Shown in pieces: positions 1-10,080 of a DNA stretch of 64,000 nucleotides (its first letter is position 1; each line of letters opens with the position of its first letter). Source of the DNA: Billgrantia sulfidoxydans (GTDB taxonomy: Bacteria; Pseudomonadota; Gammaproteobacteria; Pseudomonadales; Halomonadaceae). The position numbers and the translations under genes are program-made. The notes under the pieces were generated by a model, which was given only the letters and a program-made list of their open reading frames with translations, was not told the origin of the DNA and did not search any database. The DNA lies in NCBI RefSeq assembly GCF_017868775.1, contig NZ_CP053381.1:992001-1056000 (forward strand), written 5' to 3'.

Positions 1-44
1 CGGCTTTCTGCCATAATGCCGCGACGTCTTCCCAGCAGAACACC

Positions 45-66
45 AGGCCCGTCCACTCGCGGGCCT
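45..66 (+). other. stem-loop in the purD leader
   Basis: AGGCCCG at 45-51 pairs with CGGGCCT at 60-66 around an 8-nt loop, about 30 nt before purD. No U-run follows, so it is not a clear terminator. It may be the end of an upstream transcript (purH often precedes purD) or a leader structure. Nothing else is recognisable in bases 1-95. Confidence 0.3.
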
Positions 67-95
67 GCGCAGCAAGAGACAGGAAAAGCAAGCGG

Positions 96-1391
96 ATGAA
101 GGTTCTGATCATCGGCGGCGGTGGCCGCGAACACGCCCTGGCCTGGAAGGTCGGCCAGTCGTCCCGCGTCGAGCGGGTCTTCGTGGCACCCGGTAACGCC
201 GGCACGGCCCGTGAGCCGGGCCTGACCAACGTGGCCATCGAGGCGACCGAGCTGGAGCGTCTGCTGGCGTTCGCCCGCGACGAGGATGTCGCGCTGACCA
301 TCGTCGGTCCCGAGGCGCCGCTGGTCGAGGGCGTGGTCGACCGCTTCCGCGAGGCCGGCCTGGCCATCTTCGGCCCCACCCGGGGCGCCGCCCAGCTCGA
401 GGGATCGAAGTCCTTCACCAAGGATTTCCTGGCGCGTCACGCCATCCCCACGGCCGCCTACCGCACCTTCACCGAGGTCGAGCCGGCGCTGGCCTATCTC
501 GCCGAGCAGGGCGCGCCGATCGTGATCAAGGCCGACGGCCTGGCCGCCGGCAAGGGCGTGATAGTGGCCATGACCCTGGCCGAGGCCGAGGCGGCGGTGC
601 GCGACATGCTCGAGGCCAACGCCTTCGGCGATGCCGGGGCCCGCGTGGTGATCGAGGAGTTTCTCGAGGGCGAAGAGGCCAGCTTCATTGTCATGGTCGA
701 TGGCACCACGGTGCTGCCGATGGCCACCAGCCAGGACCACAAGCGTGCCCTGGACGGGGATGCAGGCCCCAACACCGGCGGCATGGGGGCCTACTCGCCC
801 GCGCCGGTGGTCACCGAGAGCGTGCACGAACGCATCATGCAGCAGGTGATCATGCCAACCGTGCACGGCATGGCGGCCGAGGGTCTCCCTTACAGCGGCT
901 TCCTCTACGCCGGGCTGATGATCGACGCCGAGGGCAATCCCAAGGTCATCGAATACAATTGCCGCTTCGGCGATCCCGAGACCCAGCCGATCATGCTGCG
1001 CCTGCAGTCCGACCTGGCCGAGCTGTGCCTGGCCGGCGCACGCGGCGAGCTGGCCGGCCACACCTGCGAATGGGATTCCCATGCCGCCGTCGGCGTGGTG
1101 ATGGCCGCGGGCGGCTACCCCGGTAGCTACCGCAAGGGCGACGTCATCGAGGGGCTCGATGCCGCTGCTGCGACCGGCTGCAAGGTGTTCCATGCCGGCA
1201 CCGCCGAGGACGCCCAGGGGCGGGTGGTGACCAGCGGTGGCCGGGTGCTGTGCGTCACCGCGCTGGGCCAGGGGGTGTCCCAGGCCCGTGACCTGGCCTA
1301 TCAGGGCGTGGCGGAGATCCGCTGGGAAGGCGCCCAGTGCCGTCGCGACATCGCCTATCGGGCGATCGCCCGGGAGCGCCAGGCCGGTTGA
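96..1391 (+). CDS. purD: phosphoribosylamine--glycine ligase
   Basis: GAR synthetase, the second step of de novo purine synthesis: it joins glycine to phosphoribosylamine using ATP in the cytoplasm. The 431 residues match the usual length. The N-terminus carries the family signature GGGGREHALAWK near residue 7. The middle is an ATP-grasp domain with the DHKRALDGDAGPNTGGMGAY region, and the metal-binding EYNCRFGDPETQ segment lies near residue 290. The ATG at 96 follows an AGGAAA-like ribosome site. It is the first gene of a same-strand run (thioesterase, prkB, hinT, coq7). The usual upstream partner purH would lie outside the window. Confidence 0.97.
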   Translation: MKVLIIGGGGREHALAWKVGQSSRVERVFVAPGNAGTAREPGLTNVAIEATELERLLAFARDEDVALTIVGPEAPLVEGVVDRFREAGLAIFGPTRGAAQLEGSKSFTKDFLARHAIPTAAYRTFTEVEPALAYLAEQGAPIVIKADGLAAGKGVIVAMTLAEAEAAVRDMLEANAFGDAGARVVIEEFLEGEEASFIVMVDGTTVLPMATSQDHKRALDGDAGPNTGGMGAYSPAPVVTESVHERIMQQVIMPTVHGMAAEGLPYSGFLYAGLMIDAEGNPKVIEYNCRFGDPETQPIMLRLQSDLAELCLAGARGELAGHTCEWDSHAAVGVVMAAGGYPGSYRKGDVIEGLDAAAATGCKVFHAGTAEDAQGRVVTSGGRVLCVTALGQGVSQARDLAYQGVAEIRWEGAQCRRDIAYRAIARERQAG

Positions 1392-1441
1392 GCCACAGCC
1401 AGGCGGCCGCATCACACGATAACAAGCGTCAGGGAGTGGGC

Positions 1442-1882
1442 ATGGAGCGAGTCAAGCTGGAGTTTCCCGAGTCCGCTATCGTGCACCGGCAGCCGCTGTC
1501 GGTGCGCATCACCGACATGAACTACGGCCGGCACCTGGGCCACGATACCCTGGTGTCGCTGCTCCACGAGGCGCGCACCCAGGCATTCGGCGCGCTCGGC
1601 CTGAGCGAATGGGATATGGGGGGCTACCCCAGCGTGGTGGCCGACCTCGCCGTGCAGTACCAGTCCGAGGCGCGCTGGCCGGATGCCCTGGTGGTGGAGA
1701 CCGCCTTGCCGGCGCCCACCGGCAAGGCGATCGCCGTCTATCACCGGGTGCGCCACGCCGAGGGCGGCCGGCCGGTGGCGACGGCGCGCCTCAACGTCGT
1801 CCTGATCGATCCGGCCCAGGGCCGCAGCGTGGCCATTCCCGCCGCCGTGCAGCAGGCCATCGCCGGAGCGGAGAACGCCTGA
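1442..1882 (+). CDS. acyl-CoA thioesterase, hotdog fold (4HBT type)
   Basis: A 146-residue single-hotdog protein, probably cleaving an acyl-CoA thioester; the substrate is unknown. The segment around residues 20-45 (DMNYGRHLGHDTLVSLLHEA) fits the 4HBT/YbgC pattern, in which an early polar residue and a following helix line the active site. The open frame extends upstream, but the ATG at 1442 follows AGGGAGTGGGC and begins MERVKLEF, the likeliest start. Its TGA overlaps the prkB ATG by one base (TGATG), so the two are translationally coupled. Confidence 0.8.
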   Translation: MERVKLEFPESAIVHRQPLSVRITDMNYGRHLGHDTLVSLLHEARTQAFGALGLSEWDMGGYPSVVADLAVQYQSEARWPDALVVETALPAPTGKAIAVYHRVRHAEGGRPVATARLNVVLIDPAQGRSVAIPAAVQQAIAGAENA

Positions 1883-2754
1883 TGTCGCGCGAATATCCGA
1901 TCATCGCCGTGACCGGCTCCTCAGGCGCCGGTACCACCACGGTGAAGCGTACCTTCGAGCGCATGTTCGCCCGCGAGGACGTGCATGCCGCCTTCGTCGA
2001 CGGCGATGCCTTTCATCGCTATACCCGCGAGGAGCTGGCGCGCATCTTCCGTGAGGAGCCCGAGCGCAAGGACCAGCTCTCCCACTTCGCCGTGGAGGCC
2101 AACCTGCTCGACCGCCTCGAGGTACTGTTCCAGGAGTACGGCGAGCACGGCACCGGCACCTACCGGCACTATATCCACGCCGAGGACAAGCAGATGATCG
2201 AGGCCGGCCACCAGGTCGGCACCTTCACCGAATGGCAGCCGCTGCCCTGCGGCACCGACCTGCTGTTCTACGAGGGGCTGCACGGTGGGCTGGTGACGGC
2301 GGAGCACGACATCGCCCGCCATGTCGACCTGCTGGTGGGCGTGGCGCCGACCATGAACCTCGAGTGGATCCAGAAGATCGACCGCGATATCAAGCTGCGC
2401 GGCTACTCCCAGGAGGCGGTGATCGACACCATCCTGGGCCGCATGAACGACTACGTGCGCTACATCCAGCCGCAGTTCTCGCGCACCCACATCAACTTTC
2501 AGCGCGTGCCCACGGTGGACACCTCCAACCCCTTCGAGGTGCAGGACATCCCCAACGACGCCGAGTCGTTCGTGGTGATCCGCTTCCGCGACCCCTCGAC
2601 GGTGGACTTCCCGTGGCTGCTGGCGATGATCCAGGATTCGTTCATGAGTCGCCCGCATACGCTGGTGGTACCGGGGGCGCGCATGTCGCTGGCCATCGAG
2701 CTGATCCTGGCCCCGCTGGTGCGCCACCTGCTGGCCCAGCGCCGCTTCCGCTGA
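1882..2754 (+). CDS. prkB: phosphoribulokinase-family protein
   Basis: A 290-residue P-loop kinase of the phosphoribulokinase/uridine kinase family, proteobacterial PrkB type. The N-terminal loop GSSGAGTTTVKRTF (about residues 12-25) is a PRK-style nucleotide site with Thr-Thr where many P-loops have Lys. FVDGDAFHRY and the FYEGLHGG segment match the ribulose-5-phosphate-binding and catalytic regions of PRK. No RuBisCO or other Calvin-cycle gene is present, and the role of PrkB in heterotrophs is unsettled. The start is fixed by the TGATG overlap with the thioesterase gene. Confidence 0.85.
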   Translation: MSREYPIIAVTGSSGAGTTTVKRTFERMFAREDVHAAFVDGDAFHRYTREELARIFREEPERKDQLSHFAVEANLLDRLEVLFQEYGEHGTGTYRHYIHAEDKQMIEAGHQVGTFTEWQPLPCGTDLLFYEGLHGGLVTAEHDIARHVDLLVGVAPTMNLEWIQKIDRDIKLRGYSQEAVIDTILGRMNDYVRYIQPQFSRTHINFQRVPTVDTSNPFEVQDIPNDAESFVVIRFRDPSTVDFPWLLAMIQDSFMSRPHTLVVPGARMSLAIELILAPLVRHLLAQRRFR

Positions 2755-2798
2755 GGGAGCGCAGGATTCGACCCGCTGATCGATAGGAGTTCGAGCCG

Positions 2799-3143
2799 AT
2801 GCAAGACTGCCTGTTCTGCAAGATCGTCAAGCGCGAGATCCCGGCCGACATCGTCTACGAGGACGATCAGGTGCTGGCGTTCAACGACATCAACCCCCAG
2901 GCCCCGACGCATATCCTGATCATTCCCAAGCAGCACATCGCCACGCTCAACGACATCGAGGAACACGATCAGGCCCTGGTCGGCAAGTTGCCGCGTGTCG
3001 CCGCGAGGTTGGCCGAGGAGCACGGCTTCGCCGAGGCCGGCTATCGCGTGGTGATGAACTGCAATGACCAGGGCGGCCAGACGGTCTATCATATTCATAT
3101 GCACCTGATGGGCGGTCGACGCTTTACTTGGCCGGCTGGCTAG
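2799..3143 (+). CDS. hinT: HIT-family nucleotide hydrolase (HinT type)
   Basis: A 114-residue histidine-triad protein, close to the E. coli HinT length. It should hydrolyse purine nucleoside phosphoramidates and aminoacyl-adenylates. The N-terminus CLFCKIVKREIPADIVYED and the C-terminal triad HIHMHLMGGR, with the middle histidine as nucleophile, are both intact, and the tail RRFTWPAG matches the HinT-specific end. It lies 44 nt downstream of prkB on the same strand and has its own ribosome site (ATAGGAG). Confidence 0.93.
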   Translation: MQDCLFCKIVKREIPADIVYEDDQVLAFNDINPQAPTHILIIPKQHIATLNDIEEHDQALVGKLPRVAARLAEEHGFAEAGYRVVMNCNDQGGQTVYHIHMHLMGGRRFTWPAG

Positions 3144-3209
3144 CCGGCGCTATGCGGAGCAAGCCGCGCGCGTCGAGGCGTGCGACGCATCAGGTGCACC
3201 CAATGACCG

Positions 3210-3233
3210 ACGCCACCCCAGTGCGGGTGGCGT
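3210..3233 (+). terminator. stem-loop between hinT and coq7
   Basis: ACGCCACCC (3210-3218) pairs perfectly with GGGTGGCGT (3225-3233) around a 6-nt loop. The U-tract is poor, so termination strength is uncertain. It sits in the 141-nt gap and probably ends the hinT transcript. Confidence 0.4.
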
Positions 3234-3284
3234 TGCCGTGACTGCCGGCCGCTTCCGGCTTGCCGCGAACAGGAAGAGGGTGAG

Positions 3285-3929
3285 ATGAACCGCCACTACT
3301 CCCATGCCGACAACCTGGTCCATCAGTTCGATACGGTATTGCGTACCCTGGTGCCGCATGCGGCCGTTGCCTCGCGCCCCTCGCCGGCCACCGCGGATGT
3401 CCGGGACGAGGACATGACCGCCGACGAACGGCGTCACGCCGCGGGGCTGATGCGGGTCAACCACACTGGCGAGGTGTGTGCCCAGGCGCTCTACCAGGGC
3501 CAAGGCTGCACCGCCAAGCTGCCCGAGGTGCGCAGCCAGATGGAGCACTCAGCACAGGAGGAGATCGACCACCTGGCGTGGTGCGACGATCGGCTGCAGG
3601 AGCTCGACAGCCACACCAGCGTGCTCAATCCGCTGTTCTATGCCGCCTCCTTCGGCCTCGGGGCGGTGGCCGGCGCCATCGGCGACCGCATCAGCCTGGG
3701 CTTCGTCGCCGCCACCGAGGAGCAGGTGGGCAAGCACCTGGAGGAGCACATGGTCAAGCTGCCCGCGGGTGACCGCCGCTCGCGTGCCGTGCTGCGCCAG
3801 ATGGCCATCGACGAGGCGCACCACGCCCAGCTGGCGCTCGAAGCCGGCGGGGCGCGCTTCCCGGCGCCGGTCAAGTTCGGCATGTCGCTGATGTCGAAGG
3901 TGATGACCAAGAGCGTCTATCGGATCTGA
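3285..3929 (+). CDS. coq7: 2-polyprenyl-3-methyl-6-methoxy-1,4-benzoquinone monooxygenase
   Basis: The Coq7/UbiF-type di-iron hydroxylase of late ubiquinone synthesis, membrane-associated. The 214 residues match bacterial Coq7. Two ferritin-like half-sites with di-iron ligands are visible: [15 protein letters not shown] (about residues 63-77, with the E and later H ligands) and the EEHMVKLP...DEAHH half (about residues 150-185), plus EEIDHLAW near 88-95. The ATG at 3285 follows GAAGAGGGTG. The stop abuts the next gene, suggesting co-transcription. Confidence 0.93.
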   Translation: MNRHYSHADNLVHQFDTVLRTLVPHAAVASRPSPATADVRDEDMTADERRHAAGLMRVNHTGEVCAQALYQGQGCTAKLPEVRSQMEHSAQEEIDHLAWCDDRLQELDSHTSVLNPLFYAASFGLGAVAGAIGDRISLGFVAATEEQVGKHLEEHMVKLPAGDRRSRAVLRQMAIDEAHHAQLALEAGGARFPAPVKFGMSLMSKVMTKSVYRI

Positions 3930-3938
3930 GTGACGGGC

Positions 3939-4544
3939 ATGTCCGAGGAGATCCATCTGCGTTTCGTCGAAGTCGCTCGCGAGCTGAGCCCCGGTCTGGC
4001 CGATGCCTTCGAGCGCGGAGGGCCGGTCACGCTCCGGGCCGACGACAGCCGACCGCTGGCCGAGCGCCTGTGTCGCTCGATCGCGGGGCAGCAGCTGTCG
4101 GTGAAGGCGGCGCGCTCGATCTGGACGCGAGTCGTCGATGCCGCCGGCGACGCGCCGCTGATGGCGTTCCTCAGCGAGCCGAACCAGGACACGCTGCGCG
4201 GCTGTGGCCTCTCCGCTGCCAAGACGCGGGCGCTGTGCCTGATCGCCGAGGAAGCCAGGGCCGGGCGGCTCGAGGCCGATGAGTTGCGCCGTCTGGACCA
4301 TGCCGAGCGCTCACGGCGGTTGACCGCGCTCTGGGGGGTGGGCCAGTGGACCGCCGACATGATCTCCATCTTCTACTTCGGCGAGCCCGACGTCTGGCCC
4401 GAGGGCGACGTGGCGGCGCGCAAGACCCTCGCGCGCCTCACCAGCCCTCGGCGCAAGACGCTGCGCACCGCGGCACGCTTCGCTCCCTACCGCTCGCACC
4501 TGGCGCTCTACCTGTGGCGCCACGTCGATGCGCCGCCCGTGTAG
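3939..4544 (+). CDS. DNA-3-methyladenine glycosylase, AlkA-type HhH-GPD
   Basis: A base-excision repair enzyme that should remove alkylated purines. About 201 residues, the short AlkA-like type without the E. coli N-terminal domain. SRPLAERLCRSIAGQQLS is the typical glycosylase core helix. The helix-hairpin-helix ends in LWGVGQWTADM, and the catalytic aspartate is in WPEGDVAAR near residue 150. A GTG at 3930, immediately after the coq7 stop, is an alternative start adding three residues; the ATG at 3939 is preferred. Confidence 0.85.
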   Translation: MSEEIHLRFVEVARELSPGLADAFERGGPVTLRADDSRPLAERLCRSIAGQQLSVKAARSIWTRVVDAAGDAPLMAFLSEPNQDTLRGCGLSAAKTRALCLIAEEARAGRLEADELRRLDHAERSRRLTALWGVGQWTADMISIFYFGEPDVWPEGDVAARKTLARLTSPRRKTLRTAARFAPYRSHLALYLWRHVDAPPV

Positions 4545-4561
4545 CCGCTGCGACGAGACGC

Positions 4562-4587
4562 AAAAGGCCCGCATGCGCGGGCCTTTT
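4562..4587. terminator. bidirectional rho-independent terminator
   Basis: AAAAGGCCCGC (4562-4572) and GCGGGCCTTTT (4577-4587) form a perfect 11-bp stem with the 4-nt loop ATGC. A-runs and T-runs on the two sides let it work in both directions, between the convergent glycosylase and OsmC-like genes. Confidence 0.85.
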
Positions 4588-4613
4588 CTGTTCGGGGCGG
4601 TGAGTCCGACAGG

Positions 4614-5033
4614 TCAGTCGTCGACGATGCTGTAGGAGTGGGTGACCTCGACGCCGCCCTTGGCCAGCATGATCGAGGCGCTGCAGTATTTCTCCGCCGA
4701 GAGTTCCACCGCGCGCTTGACCTGGCTCTCCTTGAGATTGTGCCCGCTGACGGTGAAGTGGACGTGGATGCGGGTGAATACGGACGGCACCGCGTCGGCG
4801 CGCTCGGCCTCGACGGTGGCCACGCAGTCGGTCACCCCGGCGCGCGACTTCTCGAGGATCTCCAGCACGTCGAAGGAGGTGCAGGCGCCCATGCCCATCA
4901 GCAGCATCTCCATCGGGCGCGGCCCGGTATTGCGTCCGCCGTGATCGGGCGGGCCGTCGATCACCACGCTGTGACCACTTCCGGATTCGGCGACGAACTG
5001 GCGGCCATCGGTCCACTTGACGCTGGCTTTCAT
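4614..5033 (-). CDS. OsmC family protein
   Basis: A 139-residue OsmC/Ohr-superfamily protein of the YhfA-like branch, a possible thiol-dependent peroxidase. RPMEMLLMGMGACTSFDVLEIL carries the first conserved cysteine (in GACTS) and SAEKYCSASIML the second, in the usual spacing. The frame opens 15 codons earlier, but the ATG at 5033 (MKASVKW) follows an AAGGAA ribosome site and matches the family N-terminus. It is convergent with the glycosylase gene. Confidence 0.85.
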   Translation of the reverse strand: MKASVKWTDGRQFVAESGSGHSVVIDGPPDHGGRNTGPRPMEMLLMGMGACTSFDVLEILEKSRAGVTDCVATVEAERADAVPSVFTRIHVHFTVSGHNLKESQVKRAVELSAEKYCSASIMLAKGGVEVTHSYSIVDD

Positions 5034-5093
5034 GAGCAGGGTTTCCTTATCGAAGCGTTCATGCGGGCAGCTTACCACTGTGCGGCGCGTGAC

Positions 5094-6796
<1,703 letters not shown>

Positions 6797-6871
6797 GCTG
6801 GCTCCTTGTTGTGCCGGGCGTTGCCGGTTGACGCTCGTGGGGCGCCGCCGCATGCTGAGCGGTCAGTCGCA

Positions 6872-6900
6872 TACGACAGGCTGGGTGCGGTCTGTATAAT
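6872..6900 (+). promoter_or_regulatory. putative sigma-70 promoter for lptD
   Basis: A perfect -10 hexamer TATAAT lies at 6895-6900, 34 nt before the lptD ATG. The -35 position at 17-bp spacing reads TACGAC, a poor match, so this may be an activated or weak -35 promoter. Confidence 0.45.
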
Positions 6901-6933
6901 ACCGATTCTCTTCGCCAAGGACATCGAGGGACC

Positions 6934-9357
6934 ATGGGCAAGCGACATGCAGGCGCGGCGTTGGCCGGCCTGATCACATCCGGCCTGACGTTTGGCGTGC
7001 CACAGGCGATGGCGCTCGAGCCGCTGCCGGCCTGGCAGCTCGACTGGCGACCATGGGCCGACGACCGTCCCGCCGAGGCGCTGTGCCGCGGCGTCTACGT
7101 GATGCCGGCATACCGCCTGCCCGCTACCGACGAACCCGGCCAGGTTCGCTCCGAATCCGACAGCGCCTACTACGGCGAAGAGGGCGAGACCATCCTCGGT
7201 GGCGAGGTGATCCTGCGGCGCGGCGACAGCCAGCTCGAATCGCCGCGCGTGAACGTGCCGGCCGCGCGTGACCGGGCCTACGCCGAGGGTCCCCTGGCGC
7301 TGCGCGATCTCAACCTGCTGGTACGCGGCGAGGCCGGCGAGGTGTCGCTGAACAGCGATGCCGCCAGCATCGATGCGGCCCACTTCGTGGTGCACGACCA
7401 GCATCTGCGCGGCGATGCGCTGCAGCTGGAACGGCTCGAGGATGGCCGTTACCGGCTCACCTCGGCGAGCTTCACCACCTGCGACCCGGGCAGCAACCTG
7501 TGGCAGCTGGTCACCGGCGACCTGGTGCTCGACCGCGAGAGCGGCTTCGGCACCGCGCGTCACGCCCGCCTCGAGATGGGCAACGTCCCGGTGTTCTACT
7601 GGCCCTGGGTGCGTTTTCCCATCGACGATCGCCGCCACACCGGCTTCCTGTGGCCGGCACTGGGGTTGTCCAGCGACAGTCTCGATTACGCCCAGCCGTT
7701 CTACTGGAACATCGCGCCCAACCATGACGCCACCATCACGCCGCGCTGGATCAGCGACCACGGCCTGCTGCTCGCCGGCGAGTATCGCTACCTCTTTCCT
7801 AGCGATGCCGGGCAGATCGAAGGCGCCTATCTCGGCAGCGACGGCGGCGGTGCCGATGGGGGCACGCGTCGCTACGAGGGGGAGGAGCGCTGGTACGTCG
7901 ATTACCGCCACAGCGGACGCTTCGACGCGCGCACGAACTACGCCCTGCGCTACGGTGCAGCCAGCGACGGACGCTACTTCGACGATTTCGGCAGTGTCTT
8001 CGGCGACGACCCCAACAACATGCCCCGCCTGGCACAGATCGATTATCGGGGTGATGTCTGGAACCTCGACGCGCGTGCCCAAGGCTACCAGAAGCTGGAC
8101 GATCCGCTGCTCGATCGCAAGAAACCCTTCTATCGCCTGCCCAGCCTGGCTGCCAACGCACGCTGGTCGCAGTCGGGCGGGTGGTACCAGCAGTGGCGCT
8201 CCAACGTCACCTACTTCTGGCGCGATGTGGATCGCAACCGGGTCCCGCTGCGCGAAGCGGCGGTCGGGTCCCGCCTGCACCTCTCGCCGGTCACCGGCTG
8301 GCGCTTCGACGAGACATGGGGGCACCTGGAGCCGCGGGTGGAGTGGCTCTATACCGCCTACGACCTCGACTACGGCGAGCGCCAGACCGAGCGCGACACC
8401 GCGCTGCAGCGTGCGGTACCGGTCGCCTCGGTGGATGGCAGCCTGGTGTTCGAGCGCGAACTCGAGCTCGGCGGGCGCGAGTATCGCCAGACCCTCGAGC
8501 CGCGGCTCAACTACGCCTATGTGCCGGCCCGCGACCAGAGCGAGTTTCCCGAGTTCGACAGCGACGAGCGCGCCTTCTCGTGGAATCAGCTCTGGTCGCC
8601 CCATCGCTTCTCGGGGTCCGATCGCGTCGGCGACCTCAACCGCCTCTCCTATGGGGTCAGCAGCCGCTTCCTCGAGGACGCCGGCGGCCGCGAGCGCTTC
8701 TCGCTCGGCATGGGGCAGGCGGTCTATTTCGACGACCGCACCATCGACATGGCCGGCGACCCCGACACCCTGCCTCCGCCGGGTGCCGACGGCGGGGAGC
8801 GCCTCTACCAGGCGACGCGGGATCGCTCGCCGGTGGTCACGCGGCTCGACTGGCGCCTTTCCGATCGCTGGAGCACGCGCTACGAGTGGCTCTACGACGA
8901 GCAGCGCAGCCGCACCGAGCGGAGCAGCGTAGGCGTCGCCTATCGCGATCCGCGTGGGCACGTATTGAACCTTGCCTATCGCTGGCAACTCGAAGGGTTC
9001 GACCCTTCGGGAGAAGACGAGGATCGCCTGGGCTACGATCGCGAGGAGTATGATCTCTCCTTCGCCTATCGGGTCAACCCGAGGATCGATCTCATCGGCC
9101 GCTTCCTGTACGACCACACCAACCGCCGCAGCCTGGACCAGGTGGCCGGCGTGCAGTGGAACGATTGCTGCTATGGCGTGCAGCTGGTATGGCGCGAGTG
9201 GGTCGAGGACAGCGACACCGCCAACACCATCGAGGACGACACCACCGAACGCGGCATCTTCCTGCGCTTCGTGTTCAAGGGACTGGGCGGGGTCGGCGGC
9301 GATGCCGGCGACTATTTCGAGCGTGCCATCCCGGGCTACCGCAGCACGGCGTTCTGA
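6934..9357 (+). CDS. lptD: LPS-assembly protein LptD
   Basis: The outer-membrane beta-barrel that inserts LPS with LptE. At 807 residues it is of usual length. A signal peptide covers about residues 1-28. The LptA-like jellyroll follows (GEEGETILGGEVILRRGD), then the barrel rich in alternating aromatic and charged strands. There are exactly four disulfide-type cysteines, near residues 51, 183 and the adjacent pair 745-746. This matches the E. coli pattern, where non-consecutive disulfides are needed for maturation. It heads the lptD-surA-pdxA-rsmA-apaG-apaH run. Confidence 0.97.
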   Translation: MGKRHAGAALAGLITSGLTFGVPQAMALEPLPAWQLDWRPWADDRPAEALCRGVYVMPAYRLPATDEPGQVRSESDSAYYGEEGETILGGEVILRRGDSQLESPRVNVPAARDRAYAEGPLALRDLNLLVRGEAGEVSLNSDAASIDAAHFVVHDQHLRGDALQLERLEDGRYRLTSASFTTCDPGSNLWQLVTGDLVLDRESGFGTARHARLEMGNVPVFYWPWVRFPIDDRRHTGFLWPALGLSSDSLDYAQPFYWNIAPNHDATITPRWISDHGLLLAGEYRYLFPSDAGQIEGAYLGSDGGGADGGTRRYEGEERWYVDYRHSGRFDARTNYALRYGAASDGRYFDDFGSVFGDDPNNMPRLAQIDYRGDVWNLDARAQGYQKLDDPLLDRKKPFYRLPSLAANARWSQSGGWYQQWRSNVTYFWRDVDRNRVPLREAAVGSRLHLSPVTGWRFDETWGHLEPRVEWLYTAYDLDYGERQTERDTALQRAVPVASVDGSLVFERELELGGREYRQTLEPRLNYAYVPARDQSEFPEFDSDERAFSWNQLWSPHRFSGSDRVGDLNRLSYGVSSRFLEDAGGRERFSLGMGQAVYFDDRTIDMAGDPDTLPPPGADGGERLYQATRDRSPVVTRLDWRLSDRWSTRYEWLYDEQRSRTERSSVGVAYRDPRGHVLNLAYRWQLEGFDPSGEDEDRLGYDREEYDLSFAYRVNPRIDLIGRFLYDHTNRRSLDQVAGVQWNDCCYGVQLVWREWVEDSDTANTIEDDTTERGIFLRFVFKGLGGVGGDAGDYFERAIPGYRSTAF

Positions 9358-9406
9358 CGGGATCGGGACGCCACACTAGTGAGATATCATGAGAGGAAAG
9401 AGAGAC

Positions 9407-10075
9407 ATGCGGAAAACGCCTATCGCCATTCTGGGCGCCCTGGGCCTGGCCCTGTGCCTGGGCGCCGTGCCGCTGGCGGCACTGGCCCAGGAGCAGGACT
9501 TCCAGCCGGTGCAGCGGCAGTCACTGGATCGCATCGTGGCCGTGGTGAATCAGCAGGCCATCATGCAGAGCCAGCTCGAGGAGCGCATGGCGCAGGCGCG
9601 CAGCCAGCTTGCCGCCCAGGGACAGGGACTGCCGCCCGAAGCGATGCTGCGTGAGCACGTGCTCGAGCAGGTCATCCTCGAGGAGATCCAGCTGCAGATG
9701 GCGGCGGATGCCGGGCTCAGCGTCGACGATACCGCCCTCAACCGTCAGATCCGCGAAATTGCCGAGAGCAACGGCATGACCCTCGACCAGTTCGCCGATG
9801 CGCTGGAAGCCGACGGCCTGAGCATGTCGACCGTGCGCGAGGAGATTCGGCGCGAGATGCTGCTGCGCGAGCTGCACCAGCGCCAGGTGGGCGGCCGGGT
9901 CAACGTCAGCAACCGCGAGGTCGAGCGCTTCATTGAGCAGCAGGGCGGCAACGTGAGCCGCGAGCAGGCGCGCCAGATGGTATTCCAGCGCAAGGCCAAC
10001 GAGGCCCTGGACGCCTGGCTCCAGGAGATCCGTGCCGAGGCCTTCGTCGACAACCGACTCGCCAGCGGCGGCTGA
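9407..10075 (+). CDS. surA: SurA-type periplasmic chaperone lacking PPIase domains
   Basis: A chaperone for outer-membrane proteins, identified by position between lptD and pdxA and by sequence. The 222 residues contain a signal peptide (about 1-27, ending LAALAQ), the SurA N-domain (about 34-165, starting LDRIVAVVNQQAIMQSQLEER), and then directly the C-terminal strand/helix (REQARQMVFQRKANEALDAW, then LQEIRAEAFV). Both parvulin domains P1 and P2, about 210 residues in E. coli SurA (428 residues), are absent. The frame is uninterrupted, so this is a clean in-frame loss, not a frameshift. The ATG at 9407 has GAGGAAAGAGAG just upstream; an in-frame ATG at 9389 is less likely. Confidence 0.85.
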   Translation: MRKTPIAILGALGLALCLGAVPLAALAQEQDFQPVQRQSLDRIVAVVNQQAIMQSQLEERMAQARSQLAAQGQGLPPEAMLREHVLEQVILEEIQLQMAADAGLSVDDTALNRQIREIAESNGMTLDQFADALEADGLSMSTVREEIRREMLLRELHQRQVGGRVNVSNREVERFIEQQGGNVSREQARQMVFQRKANEALDAWLQEIRAEAFVDNRLASGG

Positions 10076-10080
10076 GCGCC

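Noticed and set aside
9389..10075. Short surA interpreted as a frameshifted pseudogene
   Set aside because: The frame is continuous, starts with a signal peptide and ends with the true SurA C-terminus; a frameshift would not rejoin it.
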